Shown: positions 53,240-64,000, counted from the first letter of the stretch. The stretch is 64,000 nucleotides of DNA from Isoetes taiwanensis (GCA_021234155.1 JAJEKV010000027.1:62001-126000); one strand, 5' to 3'. The notes: generated by a model not told the origin, from the sequence alone. Program-made: numbers and translations.

Positions 53240-53735
53240 CGGACGAGGGCGCAGAAGGTGAAAGATTGGGTAGAGCATTGGCACAAGAAAGCCCAAAAGG
53301 GATTTGAATTGTTGAAGGAAGCTTTAACAACAGCCCCATCCTTAACCCGCCGGACCTCGAGAAAGATAAGCTTGTAGCAACGGATGCAGTAAGATAGCTA
53401 CAAAAAGCGCGGCTTATGCAAGAAGAGCGCGGTGGTAGCGATGATTCCGTGAAGATGAACGACGCCGAGACGCCGCTACCCAACGCCGCGATCGAATTGC
53501 TTGCGGTTGTCGTATGCTAAGAATATGGAGGCACTACCTCTTGGGAAGGAAGTTCCAATTGGATACCCACCATCGAGCCTCCAATATGTATTCACGCGAA
53601 CCACACCTCAACTGAGGCAAATTTGAGATGGATGGAGTTCCTCGAGGAATACGACTTTTGATATAGTCTACAAGCCGTGGAAACTCAATGTGGTAGCAGA
53701 TGCGCTTTCAAGGCATCCCCGACAACTAGAGTGCA
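53240..53735 (+). pseudogene. Gypsy RNase H region
   Basis: KGFELLKEALTTAPSL near 53299-53345, then broken frames. The end is clear: RWMEFLEEYDF-like sequence near 53630 and NVVADALSRHPRQL near 53690-53730, the usual C-terminal signature of gypsy RNase H. Catalytic residues in the middle cannot be followed. Confidence 0.8.
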
Positions 53736-53879
53736 TTGCAACGCAATTTCGACGCCTCCAAATTTTGGTAAGAGGATTGAAGAGTCCTTGCCAACGGATG
53801 TGGGATTTCGGGAAGTATGGGCAAGCCTCTCTAAGGAGGCTAGAACAGATAAAGAGCCGGGAGGCCTTCAAGCATTATA

Positions 53880-54720
53880 AGAAGGAAGGCAACCCGTTAT
53901 ACCATAAGAACAAGTTGTCGCGCACCAATCATCGGTGTAAGGAAGTTGATCCTCCATGACACGCGACAAATGTTCCCCAATAGCCGGCCATCGCGGATTC
54001 ATGAAAACATATTTCAAAGTCTTGCAAAGCAGCTATTATTGGCCGTGAATGAAGAAGCAAATAGCTTCGCTACATCAAGGAATGTCGCCTATGCCGAGCG
54101 AAGAAGGCAGAAAGTGCTTCGAATTCCAGGGGGCATTAGAGCCATTAGCAATGCCAAATGCTAAGTGGGAGGTAATCAGCATGGATTTCATCACGACTCC
54201 CAAGAACGGCGAGAGGCAAGGATGCCTTGATGGTAGTGGTCGACAAGTTGTCAAAGATGGCACATTTTGTGCCTTGCGGGATACGATCTGACTATGGATA
54301 CAAAAAAGCTCTTCACCAAAGAGATCTTCGAGCTTCATGGCATGCCAAGGGAGATTATCTCCGGCAATGAGATCCGGTTCATGAGTGCCTTTGGCAAGAC
54401 CTCTTTATGCGACAATTCGCACCAAGCTATCCATGAGCACGGCGTATCATCCTCGAGACGGATGGCGGGCGGAGCGGACCAACGATCTTAGAAGACATGC
54501 TACCAAAACTATGTCCGGAATAAGCAAAGTATGTGGGAAGAATTTATTCACTTGGTGGAGTTTGCATACAATAGCACCAAGCAGAATCGTCCCCAAATGT
54601 CGCCATTTATGATCAATTATGGCTATCGGTGCCTAACTCGCATTACTTTGGCACAACCCCGTGTCAAAAGTAGAAGTTTCGCCAGCCAGATGTTACCGAT
54701 ATCATGGCAGCTTCGTGGAA
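53880..54720 (+). pseudogene. Gypsy integrase core region
   Basis: The finger region is damaged. The DDE core is readable in pieces: [20 protein letters not shown] near 54138-54195 (first Asp), then [20 protein letters not shown] with [10 protein letters not shown] near 54303-54390 (second Asp replaced by Gly or mis-sequenced), STAYHPRDGWRAERTN near 54430-54490 (region of the catalytic Glu), and MWEEFIHLVEFAYNSTKQ near 54530-54585. Typical chromovirus order. Confidence 0.88.
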
Positions 54721-55059
54721 GAGGTTCGAGGGTATCCGCTAGCGCAAGAAGAAGTCGACAAAAAGAGCATCGCCGATAAGCATCGAATCCGTAAGAGAGT
54801 TCAAAGTTGGAGATGATGTATGGCTCAAGATAAAGGTGAAGCGGTGGCTCGGATTGGCAATTGCAAGAAGCTTGCTCCAAGGTGGGCTGGACCCTTGAGA
54901 ATAATCAAGAGAGTAGGTAATCAATCCTACAAGTTAGAATTGCCAAAGACACCTAAAGATTCATAAGGTCTTCCACGTGAGTTTGTTGAAGAAGCATACT
55001 CCAAATCCGCATCGTTTTGGACACTCAACGCTGTTGAAATGATCGGAGGAAGCAACTGG

Positions 55060-55295
55060 AAATAGTTCCGTAAATGATTCTTGATAAAGCTTTCAAGAAG
55101 ACAAGGAGGCCTGAGTTCCTCCAATACTTGGTCAAGTGGAAACACTTGCCGATGGAAGACGCTTCGTGGGTACTTAAGAAGGATTTGGTAAAGCAAGCAC
55201 TACGCTTTATGGAGCAATGGGACGGCAAGGTCATCTCCCAAGAAATCGGCTCGTGCATGTCGATTTTGGCGAGGGCTAATTCTTGTATAGATTAA
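55060..55295 (+). pseudogene. Integrase C-terminal chromodomain
   Basis: The 73-codon frame reads ILDKAFKKTRRPEF, then LQYLVKWKHLPMEDASWV and LKKDLVKQALRF. This is a chromodomain of the plant chromovirus type (LVKW..LP.EDA.W), which guides integration to marked chromatin. It is well preserved compared with upstream pol. Confidence 0.88.
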
Positions 55296-56124
55296 TCTCC
55301 ACGATGCAACCTATGCTTGGTATGGGTCGCATGCTTGTTATCGATGATGAGACCACTACGGTGATCTCTAGGGCGGGTGTAATGTCAATGTAGGCATGAC
55401 CGCTTTCCGCTTAGGCGAGTGGAAGGTAGATTAGAAAGTCTACTTCTGTCCCACCCTAAGGAGACGGCCTCCGAGAAAAGAGGTCATTAAGGAATGCATT
55501 GATAGGGAAAGCACCTTTAGCCCCATATATGCTTTGATAGGAGGAATCCATCCTTCACGCGCCCCACGCCGAGAAGGATATCCTCCACCGGCAACTAGAG
55601 GTGTAGGCATGAGCGCATATAGGCATATAGGGGTGCTGTCTCCCGGCCATTATGGAAGATTCATCCTCTTCCTACGCCGGGAGATTAGCCATGCATTCAT
55701 GTAGATAGGTGGGGTGGTCACCATATAACCAAAATTTATTAAACAATTAAAACGGTACTAACGTAGTGTCGACCAAGCAGCCGAGAGCCCCCAGGGCAAG
55801 GAGGTCGAAGAGCTAAAGACTTGCAACACAAGTTTTGTTGGAATGTGTTGCAAGGAATGAAAGAGTACCTCTGACAAGAATTATAGATATGAAATGCTGA
55901 AATTTTGTCTAACTTAACATAGTGAATAACTTGTTAATGGTGTTATGAATTGATAAGTATTCCATAATATAATAACGTAATAATGTTCTAAAAGTAATTA
56001 CCTTAGAGTAATCGCGATAAATGTATAAAGATTATATTGTAGGTATCACGTTGATTGCGTGTGCGCGTGTTAGGAAGATCCCAAGGTGGGGGAGACCCAC
56101 GATGCCGCTGACGAAGATCATTTC

Positions 56125-56137
56125 AAGGTGGGGAGAA
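56125..56137 (+). other. Gypsy polypurine tract
   Basis: AAGGTGGGGAGAA directly before the 3' LTR. Confidence 0.85.
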
Positions 56138-57662
56138 TGTGACGCTCCGGCCGATATACCCGTCAGACGTACATTGTACCGCCATCGCCACGCGCCACGC
56201 CACCCGATTGACGGTAATGCCAACGGATAGCCGTGTAAGTAGCCCTAGGGGCAACTTGCTAGAGTGTTCATATATTATTAATGTGCACATGTGCACATTA
56301 ATGAGGGCACACCTTTCCATGTTGGCATATTTTGCCACCTAGCCACTAAAGGCAAGTGGGGCCTTTCCAATTATCCCACATGCCAAATTGGGTAATTGGA
56401 AACCCTAGCCTAAACCCCATGTCTATTTAGGGTAGGAAAACCCTAGCTTGCTAGTTTTTCGCCCCTTAGGGTTTTAGAGCTCAGTTTTGGCTGCCCCTGA
56501 GCCAAAACCCAGCCCGACGACGCCGCCCACTTAGTTTCATCTGCCCGATCATCACAGCAGATGGTTGAACTTCAGATCGGAGGAGCCACCAAGGATCAGG
56601 TATTTGGTCAATTTAATAGCTTAAACCGCCTTCTAGTCATAGAATCAAGAGGGTTTAGACTATTAAATTGCCCATAGTAGTTATCTAGATCTTAGATCTC
56701 GACACTAACTAAAGAACCTAACTCTATGATTGGATCTAGTTCTTTAGTTCTTCGTGATATATTTGGATGATGTATTTACGCGGAACTCCTTGTATTGGGA
56801 AGGGGGTAGAGGCCCCAAAGCTTGTAGTTGATGCTCCTAGAGTAGCCTCTCTAGCACACCGTAGTTTCGCCTTTGTGTACAAGAGCCACACCGGGTTGTG
56901 GGTGAAGGGCCGACCGGGCTAAAAGGAGGTTCATGTCCCGACTCTTGAACGATCCCCCGGTGTGTAAAGCCTACCGGGGATCATTGTGACTAGGTCTAAT
57001 GGCTTACCACCGAAAGTGCGGGTAAGGCATGGGCTCGACACCCCGTGAAGTGGTGTACACTTTCCAAAGGTTCACCGAATACGCAAAGGCCCTCTAGTCA
57101 CCTTTGAGTTAGCATGCAGATCTCCTGAGGGAGTGATCCCTACCGCCCCATCGGAACTGGGAGGATGAGACCGGTGAATAGCCCCTTCGGCTATGCATCC
57201 GGCTGGCTATCGGTCCCAACACTTTTCAGCCTACTCAAGCAGTGTGCACGAGGGGGCGGATGGAGTGGACAACCCTATGCCATGTTCTTATGCCGCCAAA
57301 TCCATTGCCATGAATTCCATGCACCTAACGAACTCGAGACCCAAGCCGCCACCATCCTTTGAGTCTCCCTTGGGTAGGATCCCCTATGTGATGTGGGCCG
57401 ATCTTTGTCTATGCAGATATGAGGGGACCATCCTTCGAGATGGTCACGGGATGTTGATGTATGTGCTCTTGACATGTATGTTTACGCCCCAGCCTAGGTA
57501 GGCCCCGAGGGAGACGGGGTAGAATGACACCTTCACTCTCCCCACCGAGACTTCGTTCGGGGCGCGATATGTGGAGGGCCCCAGTATCATGGAGCTGGTG
57601 TGGGGGAAGAACTCTGTTTGTATCACGGTGAGTGCACCGTATACGAGTAGGGGGACGCCACA
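56138..57662 (+). repeat. Gypsy 3' LTR
   Basis: 1525 bases, ended TG...CA, followed by CCTAG (57663-57667). The 26-base palindrome is at 56277-56302. Confidence 0.93.
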
Positions 57663-57667
57663 CCTAG

Positions 57668-58564
57668 CGCGAGTCTCTTGACGCCACATATATAGCTTAA
57701 AGAAAAGTGGCTATGGCCAAATATAATCTTCCCCAACCCTCCTCCCTCATGCACTTTTTGCTTCCTTACCTTAAAGTCTCGATAAATATATTATGCTACA
57801 CAGGGCACGTATATGCTATTCTCTCCGGCTTCTAGCAGTCAAGTATGGATTTGCAATATTCCAAAGAAAGAGAATATGCATTGCTTCCGTTATAGAAATC
57901 CCTTTACTCGATATATAATCTTTGCGGTACCAAGAGCATCATGAAGGAGCCCATCCCCGCATAGTTTGCTAAAAAAAATTGCGGTCCTCTAAAATCTTCG
58001 CACGAGAACCCAATTCTCAAAGCTAGAATCGCTTTGAAAGCGAGAAATGACGTGATTTTCAAGACACACATATGTTTGCTCTTGAACTTCGCAGATAATT
58101 GCAACCGATCGCTTCTTCTTGTTCAACGTCCCGCTTCTTCTTGTTCACAGTAAAGCCCTTCGCTAAATCCTCCAGTTTAAGGCGCTTTTGTGAAGCAACG
58201 ACTCCAAGGATTTCCCCATAGCTCACCGTAGGACGCCATAGCCGAGCTCTATAGATTGTAGCTAATATGCTTTGTTTCGACAAACGCTGGTCTGGAGAGA
58301 AAGTATAGAGGCATATATCTTAAAACCTGTTGTGCAGCTATGGCCTCCAAAGCTTGAACAAAACAACTGCTCCAACATCCTCAAACTTAGCCTCCAAACC
58401 GGCAGGCACGTGAGCTACAAACCACCGCGATTTGGTAATAGAGGCGAAATCCATAGGTGCTATTTCGGATCCTAACTTCCTAAGTAGCCCGTATGCAAAC
58501 TTACCGCGGCAAATGGGATGACCTAACATTTACAAATTTTTACAAAGAGGGTTTTTAGTAGCTT
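57668..58564. other. Unidentified minus-strand coding-like pieces
   Basis: Minus-strand frames at 58338-58529 (KLGSEIAPMDFASITKSRWF) and 58059-58283 (SYGEILGVVASQKRLKLEDL) look protein-like and could be exons of one decayed gene. I cannot name the family. Confidence 0.3.
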
Positions 58565-58648
58565 TGGCATATTCTAGGTATATGCTAGCATATACCATGA
58601 ATATGCCAAAAACCCACATAAACAAGGGATTGCCCCCCTAGGGGCAAC
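58565..58648. repeat. Two-hairpin dispersed repeat, copy 2
   Basis: GGCATATTCTAGGTATATG (from 58566) pairs with CATATACCATGAATATGCC with few mismatches. The same spacer as copy 1 follows, then the second inverted repeat TTGCCCCCCTAGGGGCAA. Same order and orientation as 16542-16622. Confidence 0.75.
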
Positions 58649-58705
58649 CCAAAAATCCTCCTATGAAAGTTAGTCTAAACATTTTAAGACCTGAAACCAA
58701 CTTGT

Positions 58706-60300
58706 GTGAGAAGGTTGAAGGAGAGAAATACATGCTTGTGCATGAAACATGAGCAAATGAATCTTTTTAAAAAAGCTTTCAACAGAATGAGATCAAAGTT
58801 GGACGAGAATTGTACTTGCAATTGCCCAATCTGCCTTGTTGATAGCCATGGAGGTATTTGCCAAGCAAAGAATAGTACATATAGAGTTCATTATGGGGAG
58901 CCACTGTTTGTAACAAATATATTAGTACAGAATGGCATGTTGTGGACTACCTGAAGGGTATATGCAGCAAACATGGGACAAAACAAGTTGCAATATGTCC
59001 TCAAAAAATTGCAAATGCTAGTGAATTAGAACAGGTAGAATGTGAAGCATACCAATTTGTGAATGAGAAGTCAAAAGGGGACATCTATGAGATTGAAATT
59101 GGTAATAAAAGCAGCAGCACTTGCTATCATGGTGAAGATCATGTTTGATCATTTTGCTAAGTTTACCATACATAGCTTCACCTCACGCTGGCAGACCGAA
59201 CGATTCAAAATTTGTGTGGACAACTTGAGAAATATTGTTGTGCTCTCAATTCTAGACTTTTCAAAGAAACACCTTAACCTGGTAGGGAGATCCAGTCTCA
59301 ATATTGGCACAATCAGTAGGTAACTATACTGGTCCATATTACCATGCTAAAAACGATAGACTTCATGACTTCTGATGATAGACGTCATGACTTCTACTTT
59401 TTAATATGCATTCAAATTGCATCAAGCTTAATTGCAAGATATTGGGACTACACACATTAGATATCATATTGTATGGTTATGCTTCACAATTTAAGCGTGT
59501 GTGTATCTTCTTGTTCTTGGGCAAATATTTCTTGATGCATAGAATCAGAATGTGCTGGAATTATTTTGCATCAACATATGGTAAGGGAGAGCGTAATGCT
59601 GAGTCTGCCAAGGCAAAGAATGCTTTATATGATAAGCAACCTAAAGAAGAAGGTCTGCCAATAAATGGTGCTACCACAACTTGTGTGTCCTTGAAGAATA
59701 AATTCCCGTCATCAAAAAGTGGTCCAAATAGGTTGTTTTGGGAGGTCAAGCAGAGGAACTAGGTAGAAATGTGCCATATGGTTGTAGGATATTGTCAAGG
59801 ACCTTAGCCTTACGTTCTGTAATGGCTCTTAACAAGTCAAGTCCTGCTATGATAATGACTAGTTCACTTTCTTGTTTCTGTTTTACTTGCATGATAATGC
59901 AATGGAAAAGTTGTGAAAATCTGCTTCATGCTTAGTACTTGGGATATCAAAGTTTATGAATAATAGTGCATCTAATGGAGAAGACAAACAGACTGAACAC
60001 GCATTGTTTGCATATAAGGAAGGCGTTCCATCAGCTGACATTTGTCGAAGTTGCAAATATTTTTGCCTCCTTTGTAGAGAGATTATTTTTTGCTTATATG
60101 CAAGAAAGAGAAGAGGACACTACAGGTGGCAACTAAAGATGAATGATGTTGTTGGGGCATTCTACTTTGAAAAAATAAAAGGGTGTCATAACAAGTACAA
60201 ATTGTTTCGAAATAAAACCATGTTTATTCATACGTGCTCCATTATTAGAGTGGTTGAAGTTAAACATAAAATTAAGAGTCTATGCACTATCAGAGACTAA
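58706..60300 (+). pseudogene. Decayed transposase-like gene (uncharacterised family)
   Basis: Pieces in order on the plus strand: KERNTCLCMKHEQMNLFKKA and CTCNCPICLVDSHGGIC (cysteine-rich, near 58715-58860); EWHVVDYLKGICSKHGTKQV (near 58933); FTSRWQTERFKICVDNL then VVLSILDFSKK (near 59179-59270); YGYASQFK (near 59477) and WNYFASTYGKGERNAESAKA (near 59559). From memory, uncharacterised proteins in plants and animals share this order (C-rich region, SRWQ..QF, LDF, SDG.A.QFK, HGKG...) and are suspected to be transposon-derived. Here the D before G-Y-A-S-Q-F-K is a Tyr, and frames change at least three times. Family and function unproven. Confidence 0.5.
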
Positions 60301-60638
60301 GTACGAAATGCTAGTAGCAAGTGTACCAATAATTGTTGAAGCAAATGAATAAAATGATTTATTCTTTTTCAATACGAATTGTATTCATCTGAACTTGCAG
60401 CTTGATTTTCATCTAAACTGAATCAATAACTCATTTGCAAAAGGGAAGGGGGATAAAAGAACTAACCTGCAAAAAGCAATCATTTTATTTCAAGCCCACA
60501 GGCGTCTTTACATGTACACCATATACAAGATGTACAAGTCACAAAAAGACAAAACCCGTATATGCATTCACGAAAAACAAAAGGGAGGGGGGGGGACAAC
60601 AAAACGTTTGAGATTTTCATTTTAGATCAAAATTTTCT
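60301..60638. other. No recognisable gene
   Basis: AT-rich spacer with a short G-run at 60587-60595. No supported feature. Confidence 0.4.
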
Positions 60639-61242
60639 TCAGTTCCTCATGCTCGGCTTCATCATCAATTTTTTCAAAACATGTATCTGCATTAAACTGC
60701 TACTGTGGAATTTATCCCATTCGTGCGTAGTGCTGTGGATTTCGTTCTGACCAGGATTAGCAATATTGGCAATTAAGTTATCAAGATGAGCATCTATTAC
60801 TGAAGTTTTTTTGTTGGATTCCCCTCCATCTGCTAGTTTTTTTGCCTTCGCTGTGAGAATAGGTGAAATGCTTATCCAAAAATTCAAAAAGAAAAAAAGA
60901 AAATGGCATGAAATAAATTACTTACCTTCCATTATCTCTTCTAGCTTAAGCAATGTCTTTCTGCATATGAATAGAAAATGGCATGAAATAAATTACTTAC
61001 CTTCCATTATCTCTTCTAGCTTAAGCAATGTCTTTCTGCATATGAATAGAAGCTAACTCATTCTGAATAGTTGTTGCTTTCTCACTAGCAGTAGGTGTAT
61101 CATAGTAATTAAGCTCGTCCTGCACTGGAGAAGACGTATCAGTCTCAGCGTTTTGGACATCAACACTATCCAAATCGTCGTCACTTGCCGTCATATCAGC
61201 TATCTTCTCTGCAATAAAGAAATATGGTTCAACTATATGCAC
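60639..61242 (-). pseudogene. Unidentified two-exon fragment (copy B)
   Basis: Minus strand: an upstream exon reads VEPYFFIAEKIADMTASDDD down to a stop after HMQKDIA. One frame over, the same bases read TLLKLEEIMEA up to a donor (ATGGAAG|GTAAGT, near 60930, duplicated near 61005). After a pyrimidine tract and TTCTCACAG acceptor (about 60862) the next exon reads KAKKLADGGESNKKTSVIDA then HLDNLIANIANPGQNEIHS. The splice joins LEEIME to AKAKK in frame. The upstream one-base shift is also in copy A, so it predates the duplication. Function unknown. Confidence 0.45.
60900..61049. repeat. 75-bp tandem duplication of an exon end and donor
   Basis: AAATGGCATGAAATAAATTA occurs at 60901 and 60976. The 75-base unit contains the end of the minus-strand exon and its GTAAGT donor, so the fragment has two candidate donors. 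Copy A of the segment has only one. Confidence 0.85.
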
Positions 61243-62765
61243 CTGACAAACCGTGATTGATTACAATCATTACCTGTTATATATGTAGGTTTGATGTCTG
61301 CGTGTTCAGATGCTACTGGCTTTTGTAAGCCTGCATTATGTACAACATGATGCATGACTTGCATCATATATATTTGAAGTCCCTATAATTTGACCCCTTT
61401 TAACTTTTTTTGTAGACAACTTTTAGCTCGAAGAAATTAACGTTCGAGTAGGGTACAACTTTAGGAAGCCGAATTTTGCGGCGATATTGTTTGCGGATTC
61501 GTATTTTTTAATAAGGGGGAATCGTCCTCTTAAGTGTGCAAGACATGACAACCCTATCCTAGAAGAAGTAAAGTTCCATCAGTTCAGAAGGAAGGAAGGA
61601 AGGAAGGAAGGAAGGAAGGAAGGAAGTATATTTTAACGTCCACGGAGGCCAACTGGCCTATGAGACAATGATACAATATAGCGGAAAGTTTCCAAACACA
61701 AAAGAAAACCACAGAAACCCTGTACAATGTGTCTCTACCACCGGGATGAAAAAAACCCCCATGTGGGAGGAAAAACCCCTTGTAGTAGCGCTCGAGAGGC
61801 CCTATCCGGCGCCAAATTCCCTCGTTGTGAGGGACTCTCGGCGGTGGAGACTTGCGTAAATGTAGGATGCGAGGCGTGCAACCATTGGCCGAAGCCGGCA
61901 GCTTGATGAATTGCTATCTCGAGCATCCGAGATCGGCATGAGCCGCTTTCGGATGTGTGCATATCTTTGGGCATTCCCTCGTAGAGCATGGTGTTCATCT
62001 TCTACTATTCCGCATGTGACAACACCGTATAATCTCATGCCGGGATTCCCCGCCTCCATCCGTACCCCCAAATTGTCTCAATTAAGATGGTGGGACCACG
62101 TCCCTTATTGCATATAGCTCTCCTCGCTTCTTGGTAGAGATGTGTGCCTTCAAATACTGGTGGAAGATAGTATAGATGCTTTCCCTTCCTTGCACATGCT
62201 GGATTTTCCTCATCCTCGTGTTCATTAACTAGCAATTGTTGTAAAGATATTGCAATATCAGAGGGAACATTGATGTGCTGGCAATGCTGGAGTTAAATCA
62301 CACAATATGTTTAAGTGAAGTATTTGGCATATTAATAGGGCTCTGACTAATAAATACAGCTTCTTCTTGTAACATGATGGTTGCCCATAAACATCAGTTT
62401 ATTGATGTCACCAACACCCATGAAATGCCCACATTTTTTCTTAGTAAGCTCGGGTTAATAACGGGCTCCCATCGGTGCATAAATTATATTGACCACACAA
62501 TTTAGGCTATTAAATGGCATCCTAATTAGTGTTGATCTCGAAATCAAGTAGTGACATGCAGTGGTTTATCAGGCTTCAAAACAAGACCAGTAAACATAAA
62601 CCAGATATGATGCATTTTGAAGTCCTGTACTTTTCCCTTAACCACCTATTCAAGCCGAATGATTCTCAATTGCAATAACCATGCTTAATTTAGTACAGCT
62701 TTATGAACAGTTTGTCATTTGTTCACCTTACAATTGACTATTCAATGTTGACTTGAATCTGTGCA
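60994..62765. repeat. Segmental duplication, copy B
   Basis: Matches 38949-40163 in the same orientation, interrupted by a LINE fragment at 61591-62166. It also has a 14-base insertion near 61235. Its right edge (about 62765) lies at the point where the PPR frame at 62798 stops being PPR-like. Confidence 0.92.
61587..62166 (-). mobile_element. 5'-truncated LINE fragment with (CTTC)n tail
   Basis: Present in copy B and absent in copy A of the segmental duplication (GTTTAGAAGATAG versus TTCAGAAG...GGAAGATAG), so its edges are defined. On the minus strand it encodes the end of a LINE ORF2 (CGIVEDEHHALRGNAQRYAH, a relative of CETGSIEDEDHVFIHCP in the 25-kb LINE). A 3' UTR and about ten CTTC units at the tail (61587-61626 on plus) follow. 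GAAG at both edges may be the target duplication, but the tail makes that ambiguous. Confidence 0.8.
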
Positions 62766-62797
62766 GTATGAGTGACTTTGTGATACCCATTTTACAG

Positions 62798-64000
62798 TCA
62801 TACTGTCATGACTTTGCGCACCTGCATACAGTTCCACGCATCTGCTCCAGCATAGACATTGGACATCGCTATGTATGCTGTGATGCTGTAAGGATCCAAT
62901 TCAAGGACATTGCATGCAGCACGTCCAGCTACATCCTTAATGCCATGAATTTGACAAGCACTAAGTAAACTTGTCCATTCAACAATATCAGGTAAAAATA
63001 GTAGATTGCTTATCAAATCCTCCACCTCATGTACAAGACCCATTCGACCAAGCAGATCGATTAGGCATCCATAATGCTCCCCCATAGGAGTAACGCCATA
63101 AGTATTACTTAGAGAAGTAAAGTAATAAAGACCCTCGTCCAAAAAGCCCCCATGATTACATCCACAAAGAAAGCTTACAAATGTGATCTCGTCAGGTCTT
63201 GTGCCAAGTTCAAGCATAGCTTGTAAGATATCTGGAACTTCCTTCCCATGACCATGTTTCGCATATGCATCGATCAAACTATTCCAAGAAACCTTATTTT
63301 TTTCCATCAATTTTTCAAAAGCATTAGATGCCTCATTTAAACTTCCACATTTCCCATACATATTCACAAGAGCGTTCCCTACAGTGACATCTGATTCAAA
63401 TCCGGCTTCATGAATATAAACACATAACAATCTTCCCTCTGCAAGTGTTGCACATACATCCAGTGCTGTAGCAAGAGATATATTATCTGGCTTCAACCCT
63501 TCCCTTTGCATCTCATGGAAAAGCATCATTGCCTGCTTCCCACATCCACATTGACTGTACGCAGCAATTATTGCATTCCATGAAATCAGATTTCGGTCTG
63601 ATATGTCATCAAATGCATTACATGCACATTCTAGACATTCACACTTTCCATACATATTGACAAGTGCAGTCCCGACAGCCACATCTGAAGCGAGAGCTGC
63701 CTCAAGAATGTCAACATGGATGGACTTGGCTTTTATCAGAGCTGAAGGGGTGCAGCATGCAGTGAGAGCGATGATGAAGGTAATTTTCTCCGGTTTTACA
63801 TCTTCTACCACCATTTGTTGAAAGAGTTTCAGGGAATTACTTTCTTGGCCATGTAGCACATATGTTGCAAGCATAGCATTCCATGAGACAACATCTCGTT
63901 CATGCATGCTTTCAAAAATAACTTCTGCATCTTTCACACTTCCGCATTTCCCATACATGTTGATGAGTGCATTTCCCACAAGAACATCAGTTTCAAGTTC
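62798..64000 (-). CDS. PLS-class PPR protein, partial (continues beyond the window)
   Basis: 393 codons from the Met at 63979, but the frame is open to the window edge (ELETDVLVGNALINMYGKCG), so the N-terminus lies outside. Repeats include VKDAEVIFESMHERDVVSWN, GTALVNMYGKCECLECACNA and VGNALVNMYGKCGSLNEASN. The E motif is near the end (LELDPYSITAYIAMSNVYAG). Such proteins act on organelle RNA. The frame ends at QVRKVMTV, where E+/DYW would be expected to start, about 30 bases from the edge of the segmental duplication. The C-terminus was probably lost by that rearrangement; the rest is intact. Confidence 0.93.
   Translation of the reverse strand, partial: ELETDVLVGNALINMYGKCGSVKDAEVIFESMHERDVVSWNAMLATYVLHGQESNSLKLFQQMVVEDVKPEKITFIIALTACCTPSALIKAKSIHVDILEAALASDVAVGTALVNMYGKCECLECACNAFDDISDRNLISWNAIIAAYSQCGCGKQAMMLFHEMQREGLKPDNISLATALDVCATLAEGRLLCVYIHEAGFESDVTVGNALVNMYGKCGSLNEASNAFEKLMEKNKVSWNSLIDAYAKHGHGKEVPDILQAMLELGTRPDEITFVSFLCGCNHGGFLDEGLYYFTSLSNTYGVTPMGEHYGCLIDLLGRMGLVHEVEDLISNLLFLPDIVEWTSLLSACQIHGIKDVAGRAACNVLELDPYSITAYIAMSNVYAGADAWNCMQVRKVMTV

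Larger units (their letters stand above)
44633..57662 (+). mobile_element. 13-kb chromodomain Ty3/gypsy element with two extra ORFs
   Basis: LTRs of about 1.5 kb (44633-46172 and 56138-57662) begin TGTGACGCTCC, end GACGCCACA, and are flanked by the duplication CCTAG (44628-44632, 57663-57667). Order inside: iMet primer site; an H3-like ORF; an unrecognised ORF; gag; protease; reverse transcriptase; RNase H; integrase; chromodomain; polypurine tract. All coding regions are broken by short indels. Integrase upstream of a C-terminal chromodomain makes it a chromovirus. The extra 4.3 kb between PBS and gag is unusual and holds the two accessory genes with their own promoter-like sequences. Confidence 0.96.

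Overview
The window is nuclear DNA of a land plant. It carries PLS-class pentatricopeptide repeat (PPR) genes rich in MYGKCG-type repeats, a HAK/KUP potassium transporter, a CCR4-NOT subunit 10 fragment, a 2OG-Fe(II) oxygenase fragment, and plant Copia, chromodomain Ty3/gypsy and LINE elements. The many PPR relics and the repeat load suggest a seed-free vascular plant such as a fern; that is inference. Almost every host gene is a fragment or pseudogene. The exceptions are a small secreted cysteine-rich protein (24.2-24.6 kb) and possibly the PPR gene that runs off the right edge.

Layout. 1-1.2 kb: degenerate arrays (TTCTAGAA heat-shock-element-like, CCGTAGGATC) and a tRNA-derived SINE head. 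5.5-5.8 kb: a 31-32 bp tandem repeat built on a palindrome. 7.5-10.2 kb: an unrecognised decayed gene and exon-like pieces. 13.8-15.5 kb, minus strand: CNOT10-like and 2OG oxygenase remnants. 17.1-23.5 kb: a PPR pseudogene split by a young, nearly intact Copia element (17196-21905) with 246-bp LTRs, a GTTTA target duplication and a half-tRNA primer site. 25.3-27.1 kb: a LINE relic ending in about 73 AAT units. 32.1-37.3 kb: a HAK/KUP pseudogene split by a 3.25-kb element (33412-36663) with 158-bp terminal inverted repeats and a 5-bp duplication. 39-40.2 and 61-62.8 kb: a direct segmental duplication, one copy interrupted by a second LINE. 44.6-57.7 kb: a 13-kb chromodomain Ty3/gypsy element with 1.5-kb LTRs and a CCTAG duplication. 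58.7-60.3 kb: a decayed transposase-like gene. 62.8-64 kb: a PPR gene, minus strand.

The main discovery is inside the gypsy element. Between its 5' LTR and gag it carries two extra reading frames, each preceded by two copies of an inverted-repeat motif and by a TATAAATAG box. The first (46841-48076) is histone H3-like: it starts M-A-R-T-K-Q, has a tail of roughly 300 residues, then a complete H3 histone fold ending in an H3-type C-terminus. It is broken by small frameshifts as sequenced. The second (48794 to about 50325) is unrecognised. A retrotransposon carrying its own H3/CENH3-like protein as well as an integrase chromodomain would be a new way for a mobile element to act on chromatin.

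Caution: the two gypsy LTRs agree over long stretches but differ in clusters of short indels in C/G-rich spots, and the PBS lacks one base. Some frameshifts here may be consensus errors rather than decay.
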